Source: Dermanyssus gallinae (taxonomy: Eukaryota > Arthropoda > Arachnida > Mesostigmata > Dermanyssidae). Taken from it: a DNA stretch of 64,000 nt. Shown piece after piece: positions 47,912-60,391 of the stretch. The notes under the pieces are model-generated. The model saw nothing but the letters and a program-made list of their open reading frames with translations, had not been told where the DNA came from and made no database searches. The stretch is taken from positions 1,288,501 to 1,352,500 of the forward strand of contig QVRM01001369.1 in the NCBI GenBank assembly GCA_003439945.1, read 5' to 3'. Every line of letters starts with the position of its first letter. Within the stretch, counting starts at the first letter, position 1. The position numbers and the translations under genes are program-made.

Positions 47912-49040
47912 GTAGAATTTGAAACAATGCCCAAAGTTTGTTTGTGCTCACGCTTTGTAGAACCTCTCGTATCGTTTCGCCAATAGCTTATTAACTTTAT
48001 AATCGTATACAATTTTTAGCTTGTCGTGTCGAAATTCGAACGAATTACTCAGATGACCTACTAGATGATAATCTGATGGTGTTGCTCCAGTATAATATTA
48101 GGATGGCCAATTAGTTCTCACCTCTACTCTGCTCAAATGAGGACATGGTGTATTCCTGGTGGAGCAAAACACCCATTCTTGACACTTACGATCCATGCTT
48201 TTACTTTTCCTATATTCTAGTGAGGTACTCATAGCGCGGATGCTGACTGTTTGATTACGGTCTAGTAGTTTGTAGTAATATCTACCATATTCCGCCGACA
48301 ACACAGGAAGGTCTTAATAGAGCATCTGTTCATCTCAAGCTAAGACCTACTTTCACCGTATGATTATTGCTAATCCATATATTGTAAAAAATAAACTCCT
48401 TTGTAACATATGAAGGTTTTATGCGCATGCAAATGTTGCGATCATCAAGCGATATGATATCAATTTGCGTGCTTAAGCCAAGTTACTGGTAATGCAATGC
48501 TTACTTCTCTGTTTCCAAATGTAAATTGTCAGATTTTCCTGGAGCCTACGCTTGTGTTGCATATTCGCTTTTATTATTTTAGACCGGCCATTTTAGACCC
48601 ATATTTCTTCTCTATTTCCACGATCAAGTATTCTCCATGGAGACTTTCCTTATTTTGCGATTCTAAGCGTTTTAATATTTATTTGCACAAAAACTGAGTA
48701 ATTTCAGCGAATGTGTAACTGTAATGGTGATAATTGCGGTAGTGCTATCGACAAATAAGGCAGTTAGTGGGATTTCGATTTGTGTTACTATGAAGAATAA
48801 TCATCATAACAATTACTGCTGGTAAACGTGATCTATTCAAGCAGTTACTATACTTGATAGGCATCCGCTAGTTTGCCCTGTTATGTCATAACGAAGCCGG
48901 CGGCTAGAGGTAAAGCGCGACCGATTCGATTCACTGGATTAACGAAGTAATCCCTATATCACAAGCAACAATGATACTGATCTCCCATTGTTTGCGATTT
49001 CGTTTTTACTTTTCCCTTTCCTTCGCTCTGTGTGTATATA

Positions 49041-50490
49041 TAGGGTGGGCCATAATTACGGCAGCAATCTGAGAGCTCATTACAACAATATAACGACACA
49101 TATACTGATATAGCAATCGTTTAGTTTATTGGGTACATTACTCAAGTAATATTCCAAAATTTGGTTGAGCTCAAGCAAGTCGCACGTGAGCAGTAGGACA
49201 AACCTGAAGTTTTCTACCTGTGATCAACAATCAATTGCGTTCTGAGGAAAATGCGGGCGTATGCTAAAAACAAGGATGGATTATGTGAGTTAGAGGCGGA
49301 TCAACAAAGTCCTAGTACTTTGAATTTTGTTGCCAGACCGAAACTATCAAGTTCTTTCGGTACGTTTTTATTATAAGCCTCATGCATCAGCTAGACACTG
49401 ATCACATTTCGGAGGCGTTTATTGCTTGCGTTTGGCCCAAAGAATTGAAAAAACGAAGGTTAGGGTAATTTCTAGAAAGAGAAGACCAATTTATACGTTC
49501 TGAAATAGTGGGCATGTCACGTGTCTACTTATGGCTATCAGTCCTGAAACACTGTGTATACGTGATGTGAGGGGCCGAAAATGTCCCCCGTTCGGGAAGG
49601 CCTTCAACATCAATAAAATAAGAATACATTAAAAAAGTTCGTAATATCGTCCTCAACAATCGCCAAATTGCTATCAAGGAGATAGCTGAGGAATAGAAGA
49701 TAGCCTGCCGATATTTTGTGCGTTAGACGATTGGAGGCGAAGTTCGTTTCATGAACGTTGAATTTCCAGCAAATTAACGCCCGTTGGGACATGTCCGATT
49801 TGAACCCTCAGGCAGTAGCGGAAGACGCTGGATTGCTTCAGATAGGGATTGCATGTGACGAGTCATGGGTATATGATATACGATATCGAAGCCAAAGACC
49901 AATCCTCCCCCCATTGGTGCATCCAAGAAGAGAATCGACCGAAGAAAATCAGAAAAGCGCGAGAACGCTCGATGCAAGAGGCCTGAACTCTTGGCAAACA
50001 ATTCTGGCTTCCTCCATCATGACAACGCACCGGCGCACACATCGTTACTGATTTCGGATCGTTTAAAAAAAAATTCAATTTCTATATTTCCGCACTCTCT
50101 GTGCTTACCAAACCGGGCATAGCGGGACTTTTTGTTGTTCCCGTGGATAAAATATTAAAGGGACAACGTTTCGAGACTAAAAGGAAACAAAGAAAATTCG
50201 CGGGATTAAGTTAATTCGATTCCGAAAGACGCGTTTAAACGATGAAGAGCAGAAAAGAAGGTTGCACAAGTGTATTGCAGTGGGCAGGACCTAATTTGAA
50301 GGAAGCACAAACATTTCGGAACATTAATAATGAATATTCTTTGTTTATAAAATGTATATGTCAGAACTTCGCGATCCGCCCTTGTATGTAATTTTTAACA
50401 GTCATGCAACTAAAACTCTTGCTATGTTAAAACCTGTTGTCATTATTATACAGTGAGCTCTCAAAGTTGTTGCTGCAATGATGGCCCATA
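49041..50490 (+). mobile_element. mariner transposon, inactive, both ends present
   Basis: The two ends carry inverted repeats of about 35-40 bp with several mismatches: TGGGCCATAATTACGGCAGC inward from 49,046, and the complement of 50,488 reading TGGGCCATCATTGCAGCAAC; both then share GAGAGCTCA. TA lies outside each end (49,041-49,042 and 50,489-50,490), as expected for mariner target duplication. Inside is a broken plus-strand transposase: GRPSTS near 49,598, CDESWVY with the first catalytic Asp at about 49,855-49,875, HHDNAPAHTS with the second Asp at 50,015-50,044, RDFLLFPWIK near 50,126-50,155 where the third Asp block is expected, and IPKDAFKR with VAQVYCSG near 50,220-50,285. Frameshifts and stops interrupt every block. 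Length is close to the usual 1.3 kb. It inserted next to (TA)n sequence. Confidence 0.88.
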
Positions 50491-50496
50491 TATAAG

Positions 50497-50517
50497 ATAT
50501 ATATATATATATATATC
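50497..50517. repeat. (TA)n microsatellite at the mariner edge
   Basis: Ten AT units starting 7 bp outside the right mariner end; TGTATATATAG also abuts the left end. Confidence 0.95.
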
Positions 50518-52496
50518 TTATGTGTTATGTATTCTTTGTTCTAGGTGCCTGCATACTGCTATGTGCTTTTCATACAACCACCTACGATTAGATTGCACTT
50601 CTTTCTGAGTAAAGTAATATTGATTTATGGCATATGTAGTTGATATCTAAAGCTCTAAATGGTTATCGTTATCTACGGAAGTGATTTGCGTAACCGACCA
50701 ACGTCGCAATCCGGCCCGCTTATTTGAACGTTGGCTGTGCTTCAAGCCTTTGCATTTGACTATCAATCGATTGACCAGAAATACATAAACGCTAAGAACA
50801 TTATTCAATAGCGGAATGCTTTCTACTAATTAACTCCGGTCGCAAAGAGGTAAACGCAATTTGACAGGCTACATGCACGAAACACGCCAAACGCACCTGA
50901 GCGCCCTAGGATGAGACGGTAGAGTGAGATACTAGAGTGAGATATAGTGAGACGCACGTAAGATAAACGAATTGTCGTTAAATCTCTATGCGGCCAAATA
51001 TCTACGGGAAGCATATATACAAACAAATAGAAAGAAAAGACGAAAGGAAAAATGATCGTTGTAAATATGCATTCGTCAGGTGCTTTCCCATTGCCACCTT
51101 TGTCGGTTATATTGCAGTTAGCGCAAACTGGGTGACCTATTCGCTTTATTATTTGCCTCTCGGCCAATCGTGTCACCACGCATACGTTGATTCATCCACG
51201 ACGCGTAACCCGACGAGCTCGTATAGTCTGATTTGCAGTCTCTTCGACAGATTTGTAGCGGTATCGGCTTCACTAGTTGTTTCTGATGAAGCCGGGGTTC
51301 TACGTTGTCTTGGTAGTGCTGCGTGCCGGTTGGTACGCTGCTTGGTATGCTGGAGAAAGCCCACCCGATTCGAGTAACAGGAACGCAATGACGATGATGG
51401 GAGCATTTAGTGTGGTTGACGACGCGTAAAGAACTAAAACAAAAATCAAAAGCATGTTCGGGTGGTATGCAATGCTGCAATTTCCGCACCCTATTGTCGC
51501 ATCTCGACTATGCAGCGGACATTTCGGTGGATGGCTGAATGTCGTCTGGCTCATTGACTGATGACCTTCTAACATGCTTGATTCCGATGTCTGTGATATT
51601 TCCGCTATTGTCGTTGTTGTTGCTGTTATAGCGTGTAGACAGGCTAGCAGCCCCGCCTACGCTTTTATTTTTAACGATTTCTATTACTGTAATGCTAGTA
51701 TTGCCCGCGTGCATTGTTCGCTAGCATAGTCGCGTATCGTTTGTATATTGCGGCGTTGACGCTTTTGCGACGTGTACCGAAAGTACTATATATAACTCAT
51801 TACGCGCCCTCCTCCACGCGTCTGGATAGCGACTCTGACTGTTCTATTTGCACGCGGAGGCCCAATTACGTCCCAAACGTCATCATAACGCGTCTGCTCG
51901 TTAGTATAGCAGCTATGCAGACGAAGCAGTGATGAATTTAGTTGGCTTGACACGGCCGTACACCAACGCTCGTGTCACTTGCTTCCTCGCGCGGAGAAAC
52001 CTGCTCGACGTGCGGCGTGCTGTCCCCACGTTAGCTGCAAATGGTGCAAACGGCGTCGAGACGACCCCGGCGTACGACCATTAATTAGGTGGAATCACTT
52101 TGACAAGGGCGAAGGGAAGTCGTTTGTGTCTCTGGCAATTCTATGAATTTGCCTGTAGCCAGCCGTTTAACGGGCGGGTGCGTTAGCTTGGTTAAAAAGA
52201 AAAACGTTAGCCCTGTGACATCGGCAAGGAACACGCTAAACGTGTGCGGACGGTTTTGTAAAACAGGAAATCATACATCTTGATTGACGTTAAGAACGAA
52301 AACCACTTTCTAAGCCAGGTAGACGGGCGTATCGCCATGCACCTCATAAGGGGATTGGTCGGAAAATGTAGAACATACTGCTTGCTGCTATAGACACATA
52401 GGCCTCTGGGTTTGAAAACAAGGCAAAATAGAACGCGAGACCATCAGATGCAGAAGCGTGGTATTGTGTAGCGTAAGAGATTTAAGGACACACATT

Positions 52497-52500
<4 letters not shown>

Positions 52501-52539
<39 letters not shown>
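52501..52539. repeat. (TA)n microsatellite
   Basis: Nineteen TA units. Confidence 0.97.
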
Positions 52540-52541
<2 letters not shown>

Positions 52542-53191
52542 GCATTTGTGCTTAAGTAAGCACTAGGCATATGACCTTGTAGTGCACTTCAAGGCGCACA
52601 TATTAATATGAGGTACAAACAGATGTGACGAAAGCGAGTCAAAACACGTAGTTGACGAGGACGACAAAAGCAACAACAAAAACTAGCATAGTCGCTCTGA
52701 GTATAGTACACGTTTGTGCTAGTCCACGTGACGTGACGTAACCTGGCACGGCGTTGACGGTGTCACGCCCGTGGCGCAGCTTGCCGCCCAGAAGCCCGCC
52801 CTCCCGCGCGCCCTCATAAACAGTGGCATTTACGTTTTCAACCAACGGTTTGACGACAGGCGTTCAATTGAGCCGAATGAGAAGCAGCAGAGATGATGAG
52901 AAAGGCCCACTAGTTCGTCAGTGAGCTGCTGGTGTTCCAGGCGACGGGTTGATGATCATCAAGCGAGACTAGATAGTTGTTCTTGCCTCAACCGAAGCAG
53001 TTGCAACAAAAAGACGACAAAACGCTCCCATTTGGTTTCTTGAGCGCCGCCGGATGCCAGAGGCTTCGGCAGAGGCCGACAACTGGCCGCAGCATTGCCT
53101 GTCATTGTTCTTGTTATGTTGTTGCGCGCACACTTTCTGATTAATGAACCCCCCAACCTGCACACAGGACAGTAAAGTTGCAGAGTAGAGT

Positions 53192-53214
53192 CACACACAC
53201 ACACACACACACAC
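53192..53214. repeat. (CA)n microsatellite
   Basis: Eleven CA units. Confidence 0.97.
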
Positions 53215-54187
53215 AGGTGCATTAAAGTGTGTGCAGCGAAAGAAACTGTGCGATCAAAAAGGAACATAGGTGAGGACGACCTTTGAACCGCCGGATGTGG
53301 CGCCGGACACCCCAGACGACGACGTCCGGTTCTGGAATTGGGTGCACAGCGGTGCCGAAGTGCGGCTTATCTAGTTGGGCAAGGCCAGGCCAGTGGGGGC
53401 CAAAAGGTGCATGGTCACTGGCCACGCAGCTGGCTGTGACTCGGTTGTACCAGCGACACCAGACTATTCGGCGTGCTGACTGTGATGGTGAACATTTTCG
53501 ACCTTCTCAGCCAGCCGTCGGGCCATCCGTCAGATATCTCACTTGCGGGCACTTCGTCTCGCCTCAACACACGTCTAGTCTATTAGCAGCCGTCACACTA
53601 TTGTCGCTGTTGCCGTTTTCTTGGTGCTCCGACTAATAAATAATGCTTTCCTGTGATTGTGACGTGTTGCCGCACGCCCTCCCCTTTCCCCGCGCCGTCC
53701 GTCCGTCTTTGCAAGCCCTTAAATGACACCCATTTATCCATACATTCACAGTGAGAGAGGAAAACAATAGCGCCACGAGGACACCTGGCAATGTTATGCG
53801 TGTTTCACCTTTCTGAGGGGTCATTTGATGTACGCTCGCGACCACTGCAACAAACAGTTCTAATCTTTGGCCTGGACTTGACTAAATACGCAGATTTTTT
53901 CACGTGCTGCCGGCCGATTTCGGCAGTATCAACTTAAACAAATGTTAGTCTATCAGCACTGACTAATAAACGCTTATGTTATAACTATAATTACGGTCTC
54001 TAAGCTATAATTGGTCTACACCTGGGGGACTGCCACGGTGTACCTTAAATGCTAATTTAGCACATAGAAAACACATTCGAGCAATAATACGTTTATTTAA
54101 GGTCGCCGTACTTAATCTCACCGCACGTCATTATACAGTTTGCTTCCACGTTGAATAGAGTAGGTAAATGTCCAAATTCTGTACAGA

Positions 54188-54189
<2 letters not shown>

Positions 54190-54225
<36 letters not shown>
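54190..54225. repeat. (TA)n microsatellite, left boundary of the rRNA relic
   Basis: Eighteen TA units ending a few bases before the 18S-like sequence. Confidence 0.97.
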
Positions 54226-54228
<3 letters not shown>

Positions 54229-54229
<1 letters not shown>

Positions 54230-54661
54230 GCTTCTTCTAACTGATCAACTTTGATCTTTATTGAAAATATTACACGTACAGTGCATGGACATCTACTCAG
54301 ATAATTTCACTAAACCATTCAATCGATAGTAGCGACGGGCGGTGCGTGCAAAGGGCAAGGATGTAATCAATACGAGCTATACGAGCTAATGACTAGCACT
54401 TGCTAAACATTTCTCATTCAAGGGACACACTTGCAATTTCCCATCTCTACTAAAAACTTATTAAAGACTGGAAAGTTGATTTTGCCTGTCAACGTAGGTC
54501 ACGTGCGGCCCCAAACATCTAAGGGCATCACAAACCTCTTATTGCTATGTTTTAATCATACTTGATCCTATTAGGAAACGCCACAGAAGACGAGATTATG
54601 TGTGCTATTTAACAGACTAGAATCTCGTTCGTTATCGGAACCAGAATCAAGAAACAGCTGT

Positions 54662-54663
<2 letters not shown>
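54229..54663 (-). pseudogene. 18S rRNA fragment, degenerate
   Basis: The plus strand shows the complement of the 3' portion of eukaryotic 18S rRNA, in the correct order. ACTGATCAACTTTGATC (about 54,239-54,255) matches the region near the 3' end. AACCATTCAATCGATAGTAG then GCGACGGGCGGTGCGTGCA (about 54,313-54,350) is the universal decoding-site region, with few changes. AAGGGCAAGGATGTAATCAA and TTCTCATTCAAGGGA follow; ACATCTAAGGGCATCACA at 54,515-54,532 is near-perfect; AGAATCTCGTTCGTTATCGG at 54,620-54,639 and GAATCAAGAAACAGCTGTCAA at about 54,644-54,664 complete the series. Intervening helices are heavily mutated. About 50 nt between the last two blocks are missing, compared with typical 18S. 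The fragment covers roughly the last quarter of 18S without its final 70 nt or so. Divergence and truncation make it a pseudogene, not a working rRNA gene. Confidence 0.87.

Positions 54664-54735
<72 letters not shown>
54664..54735. repeat. (TA)n microsatellite, right boundary of the rRNA relic
   Basis: Thirty-six AT units (72 bp), the longest TA array in the window, abutting the 18S relic without a spacer. Confidence 0.98.
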
Positions 54736-54739
<4 letters not shown>

Positions 54740-56440
54740 AGCAAATACATCGATTTAAACTATAGACTTGATGAGGTCACTGGCACACCAAGGAGAACGA
54801 CAATACCTGTTTTTTTGTCTGTAGCTGAAACCAACTGGAGTCATACCCTGAGATCTCGGACGATATCAAAATTATAACTATTCCGAAGCGTGCGACTAAT
54901 TCGTCTGCGTGGCAAAATACATGTGTACGCCCCCTTTATACATGTATACTATATCTGTTAGTTTAGCTGCGCTGCAAACAAGTGTAGTGTGCGCATATGT
55001 AACTAGGGGCGTCGATGTTTTAATCAACGCAGTGTGTATGCATATGCAGACGTTCTAATGTATTAACATTCCACGCACGTGAGCTGTTTGAAGACATCTA
55101 TTTTGATTGATTTTTTGTTTGGTTGCTAAACACACCTCGCTCATGTGTTACGACAGAAACGGTCGCTTTTATGCAGCGAAACGAGTGCACCTAGTCTTAC
55201 CAGACGACCGCGTCGTTAAAGTTAGTTATGCTCGTCTCTAGGCTTAACTCAATTTTTTTTATCACAAAGCAAGGCTTATCAACAGTTTGATAAGGAAAAA
55301 TGAAATATATGAGAAATTATTTTACGTCATTGCCTCTGTACAGTACAAAGTATTTTAGTAACGTTTATATGCTGCCAAAGCGGTTGCTAACGTTATTCGC
55401 CATGTAGTGAGTGAATATACAAGCGTACAATTTTCTCCGTCAGGTCTGTATGTACGATACGTACTTAGTTTTGTTAACATCTTGCTTCTCAAATTAGAGT
55501 GATCAGTGATAAAGACTACAACATATTTACGCTAATTAAAAAACTAAATTTTAGATTTGTTACTTTTTAACTTTTTTAATAAATTACAACGTTTAACTCG
55601 ACGGTACGCAATGAGTTTTACATTCGTTAATTATTACGTTAAATTAAACGCGTTTATTTTAAATAGCCATTTATTAAAAGGATTAGTCGGCCAAAAGCTG
55701 ATTGGGGAGTGAGATTCGACATCGCATCTTCAGCGAACTTCCCTCTGACAAACTTTGCATAGAGCCGTCAACATTATTAACCTTTCCACTGGACACGTGG
55801 CTGTTTGGCAGCGAGTAGTTCAATCACAACGGCAGCAAAATGCTTATCAGTTCATGAGTGGAGCGTGCTCCTATTTGTTTGCATGCGCAAATGCATGTGT
55901 AAGGGTCACACTTGGCTATTTTAGCTCTTAGTGCTTTACCCTCGTTCATTTGTGGTGGGTGGAAACAAAGGGCATTTCTCTTTTTACTTGTGTTTCCTAT
56001 CGAGTAGACTCGAAAGACAAGAAGCACATTTGTTTATCGGGATATATAAGATAATGCCGCTATTGCCGGCGACTGCTTTTAGTCGGACTTTTTAGTAGAG
56101 TTTGCCTTCTTCTTAGTTTTTTCTATATGATGCTGGTCAGCGTCTATTTTTTTTCTTAATCCGTTTTGACACCTTACTGCATAGCCACCATCGTTTATTG
56201 ACAATCTCTCATTTCTCCACCTTTATCCATATGGAAAGACGTAGCCTTACGTCTATCTTCCCTACCTCCCTCTTTTTTGTTTTCCGTCTATCTTTAGACA
56301 CATCGTTCGAAAAGTTTCTGTTTTGGCGGCATCTATTGAACTGGCTACACGGTTGACCTGCTCCTGTCCTTGAGATTTAACTCAAGGAGGATAAATAGGG
56401 ATAGATTGTTGTACCGTTTGCCTTGGTGCGCGTGCCGGCC
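54736..56440. other. Unassigned sequence
   Basis: No gene recognised and no continuation of 18S sequence found beyond the (TA)n array. 55.2-55.7 kb is AT-rich; 56.1-56.3 kb is T/C-rich. Confidence 0.5.
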
Positions 56441-56900
56441 GTGATCCATTGTTGTTGTTGTTGTTGTGGTGGTGTTCGTTGTTGTTGTTGTTGTTTTAGT
56501 CAGCAGCAGCATCATCGTTGTGTTAATAAAGCATCTAGGCGCAATGTTGTTGCGTAACGCCCGTGTATGTGTGAAGGCGACCGACCGACTTACTACAATA
56601 CGGCCGGCCATGGCAATGATGATGATGATGATGGTGGTGCTGGTGATAGTGGTTAAGAGCTGTCGTATATTCCCGGACGCTTCCCGCTGAGCTCGGCGGA
56701 CGCCGCGCTCTGTTCGTACAGAACGCCGCCGCCGCCTGCGCCGGCCGCCACGGTCGCAGACTGAGACGGGCAAAAATTGTTTCGTACGCAGTGTCCAGCG
56801 CCTCCATGAAATATGTAGATGATGATGATGATGATACGGTGGCGGGCGACGCTTTCCACACATAATGCTAGTAGTGATGGTGACTTGCGCGGTTAACGCA
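56441..56900. repeat. Small triplet-repeat block
   Basis: GTT tracts at 56,448-56,495, GAT tracts at 56,615-56,640 and 56,817-56,835, and CCG/CGC-rich DNA near 56,725-56,745. Frames of up to 187 codons across it are repeat translations. Confidence 0.8.
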
Positions 56901-57657
56901 CCGTTCAAAAAGACGGGGGCGTTGCCATGTTGCCGTAGAAATGAATCCTGTTCGGGTAAAACTCTTCGTTCTTATTGTGGATCTAGTTGAGTATATGTAG
57001 TCCTGCTGTGTGTCACAACATTCAGCTGAACCAAGAAGAGCCCAGCTAAGTTTACTGCCTGTCTAAGAATAGAGACGTATGTGTAACGGCATATAGTAGT
57101 AGTAGTAGTAGTAATAGTAGTCGTTTTCTACCAGCTAACACTACGACGAAGTCAGTGGAATGCTCGAGTATCCCGTCTAGCGCCCCTTCACTGGTGCCGG
57201 CCCCCGTTAAAGGGAGCCTCGGTTTGGAGGAGGAAACGTTCGAAAATCGCCTTAACAATACATCGAGATAATAACATAGATCCACCGGGCTATTAAAATG
57301 GATGGAGTATCCAGAGTATCCAGAGTATCCGAGACACTCTAATAGACATCGTAAATATCTCTCCGTGTCTTGCGAGAGGGATTCGGTATCAGCAATACTT
57401 CAAACAAGTGAATAAGAGAGAGAGTGAGAGAGCTAGTGATCGATTGCTATATTCTTTCACTTGCTACCACATGGTTTGCGTTTTACAACCAAGTATACAA
57501 TAAGTTCGTTTTTATGCGTTTCATATGCGACACGTTACGCCTATCGACGGGACACTTTTTAGAGGGATTTCTACTTTGGAATATGTTTAATAGTGTGCTC
57601 TCTGAAATAAAAGAAGTCGTTTTCTTAACTAAGGCACTTATAGTGTGGCGAGGTACT

Positions 57658-57710
57658 TGCCAAATTAGACACCGGATACACTGAGCTGCCAAATTAGACG
57701 CCGGATACAC
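57658..57710. repeat. 24-bp direct duplication, 29-bp period
   Basis: TGCCAAATTAGAC(A/G)CCGG followed by ATACAC occurs at 57,658-57,681 and 57,687-57,710 with one difference. Confidence 0.95.
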
Positions 57711-59007
57711 CCAGACTAAGAAGACTAATGGCAACAGTCGCCATTTTAGTTCGTTCCAATGTTTTTTCCTAGTTCTCTCACATAACAAATGCTTTTCACC
57801 GCTAATGTAGAACACAACAAATCAACATATAAAATGCTTTATTGTCAAAACCATTATGGCATGTGCGTTCGAGTTTGTTATGTAGCCAGTTGTAAAGCGG
57901 GATTACCTGCCATGTGCTGCGTGACCGCTTTTCGTCATTAAAATAAGCCGAATGCGATGATGGAATGAATGAAGGATAATTAAATAATATGCACTCATGT
58001 GAGATACGTAGTCTATCTCTGCCTTCGCGGTGTGTTGTTTTTCATTTATTGGAGATCTACCACCTCATCAATAAGGTGGAGTCCCTATTACCATGAGCAG
58101 AATAGCGATGCCATACCGGACAGTATGCGGAAAGACTCCCTTCAGGGAGGAAGTTCGTGTGAACGAGCGCGAAAACAGAATATCATATCGAAGCGTGACC
58201 AGTTTTTGTCGCGGCATTGACTGACCGTACCGCTGTGTACGCCTGATGAGAACAGCCGCTTTGTTCTCGTATTTGTGATGTTAATAGCGACTATTAGAAG
58301 ACGTTCATTTGTATGTCCATGAATAACTTATATAGATGTGCTTATGCATACATGTATATGTATAGAGGCGAGCACTGCCGAGTGTGCAAACGTATTGTAA
58401 ATGATTAATAAATCATCACAATCTTTTCTATATATATATATACGTGTGCTTGAATTCTCAGACAAACGGTAGTCTGAGCTGTAGAACAAAATATACGAGC
58501 CAATTTGTCTGTACACGCCAAAATTGTGATATCTGTATTCTTTGTTTTCTTTTATTGGACATTCCTCCTAGCAAGAAATGTTGTCTTGTAATATTGTTTA
58601 AATTTGTTTTTGTGGAATTAATATAACTGCCACCTGTTTTGTGTTATGCACTTCCCTGAAAAGCTGAACAGTTTTTGTTGCTAAATTCAGATTGTTATCA
58701 GAATCATCCGAACTTAACGGCTTGGCTAGAAAATTCTGATATTCGTCTACAGTGTTTACATTGATAAATAAGCTGACCAATTGTGTTCAACACAATGTAA
58801 ACAAATTAGTTTCTATTAAATCCCTTAGTAGTTTATTTTGAAAATTCAGCTCGGACTTTTACATGTGTAGACCTGGGAAAATCTCCGTGAAGAAGCCTTT
58901 AATATCATACGTGCCCTGAAACTATATTATTTTAACGTACGATTACGTATTTGACTTACTTGTCATCTAAGTTTAATTTACGCATTATATTTAACCATAA
59001 TGTGAAC

Positions 59008-59011
<4 letters not shown>

Positions 59012-59050
<39 letters not shown>
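59012..59050. repeat. (TA)n microsatellite
   Basis: About nineteen TA units just outside the second mariner relic. Confidence 0.97.
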
Positions 59051-59055
<5 letters not shown>

Positions 59056-59059
59056 TTAT

Positions 59060-60126
59060 TAGCAATTGGTTTTGCGGTAAAAATAACGTGATGTACAATT
59101 GCAACGTCATCCATGGGTTTTAAAAGTCACCATATGGCACAGCTTATCAGCCAGCCCGTTGACTCCTTTGAGCTATTCGACACGCCGACGTACTATCGTA
59201 AACATCAATTCAGGCAAAAACAATTTTCTATAGTATATCGCAGTCGAACTCGAGCGGCCTTGCGTTGTCTTGGTAGAAGATAACGCCCTTTCTATGCAAG
59301 AAACTGCGTCTCTTCCTCGGTAGGCCGACAAACACTCGGTAGAGCTCATCACAGTAAACACCCGTGTCCATCGTTTGGCCAATAGGAGAAAACTCGTAGT
59401 AGACGATGCCACGCCTGTTCTAAATAGAGGCATTTTATATATACTCTACCAAACACAGAGGAACTGTTGCGCGAATGGGTAAGCATCATTGGCGTCTTCT
59501 GGGAAGGCTGGCCTGGAGCTCACCAGAACCTCCAGCTCCACGTTTCACATTGCCGTAAAAGAGCGATTTTTCGCCACAGGTAACAGTTCGATCTAAGAAC
59601 GGATACTCATTGTGTTTGGCAAGGCAAGAGGCAATTTTGCTAGAAGCTAGAGTTTCTTGCGCTCGCGCAAATTTTGAGGTACCTATAGGTTCAACTTTGA
59701 CACGAAACCATGGGCGCGAAGGCAAGTGATGAAGTTTATTGCTAATTTACAAGTAGTCAATCGGAGATTCTGTTTCACAGCTTTGCACAAACAGTCTTCT
59801 AGGGGCGTAGTAGGCCTTCCAGTACGGCGTCCATCTAATCCAGAAGTTTTAAGTGGCCGTAACGGAACTTGACAAACTAATTGTAGCACGAAGTCATCAA
59901 AATGCTGTCCTCGCCGACTATGCTTTATGCTTTTTGCTCGCCGACTATGCTGATTTAGACAGACTTTATGTAGCAAAATAATAGCAAAGAATTTTCCGAA
60001 GCTCTCGAAGATACTACGGTCTTTTGTGTTCACATAAATATCTGTTTTGTAAACATAACAAATTTCTCAGTGTTGGCATTTCAAAACATATCTAAAAATT
60101 CTAATTTCTTCCTGTCCAACCTAATC
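59060..60126 (-). mobile_element. mariner transposon, inactive, second family
   Basis: Read on the minus strand. The outer end at about 60,126 reads TTAGGTTGGACAGGAAG inward, like the TTAGGTTG start of mauritiana/mellifera-type mariners. The transposase relic follows: DGRRTGRPTT near 59,842-59,813; AHGFVSKL near 59,707-59,684; then YPFLDRTVTCGEKSLFYGNV at about 59,608-59,549, where the first catalytic Asp has become Gly (codon at 59,573-59,575); then YYEFSPIGQTMDTGVYCDEL at about 59,401-59,342 in another frame; then GVIFYQDNARP with the second Asp intact at 59,267-59,269. The third Asp block is not readable. It is unrelated in ends and sequence to the mariner at 49 kb. The left end is uncertain; the DNA near 59,060 resembles the right end only weakly. 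Multiple frameshifts and the lost catalytic residue make it dead. Confidence 0.85.
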
Positions 60127-60131
60127 GTATA

Positions 60132-60154
60132 AATATATATATATATATATATAT
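60132..60154. repeat. (TA)n microsatellite
   Basis: Eleven AT units just outside the mariner right end. Confidence 0.97.
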
Positions 60155-60346
60155 GAAATAAAATAGTGTATTTTATATACAAATACACAACATGCTTGCT
60201 GCATAAACTTCATTAATTTGCGTTACTCTATGTATATATACAGTTAAAAAAACATGCGATTGTGTATTGATCTGTCAAGGATGTTTTCGAATGTGATACT
60301 GCGATCCCTCCTGACCCAATAAAGGTGTTTTTTGAACTGAATTGCA

Positions 60347-60391
<45 letters not shown>

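Larger units (their letters stand above)
46161..49040. other. Unassigned sequence, purine-rich in part
   Basis: No gene recognised. 46,310-46,340 is a CTA/ACT triplet tract. 47,040-47,400 is A/G-biased on the plus strand. (TA)n arrays lie at 46,724-46,760 and 47,862-47,907. Confidence 0.45.
50518..54188. other. Unassigned sequence
   Basis: No gene recognised over 3.7 kb. Frames of up to 129 codons (50,988-51,377 plus; 51,118-51,489 minus) overlap each other and show no similarity. Contains (TA)n at 52,501-52,539 and (CA)n at 53,192-53,214. Confidence 0.45.
56901..59055. other. Unassigned sequence
   Basis: No gene recognised. Contains a TAG tract at 57,094-57,120, three tandem GAGTATCCA units at 57,306-57,331, a 24-bp direct duplication at 57,658-57,710 and (TA)n at 59,012-59,050. 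Confidence 0.45.

Noticed and set aside
56345..56908. 187-codon minus-strand frame
   Set aside because: Thr, His and Ile runs from GTT and GAT microsatellites; no conserved core.
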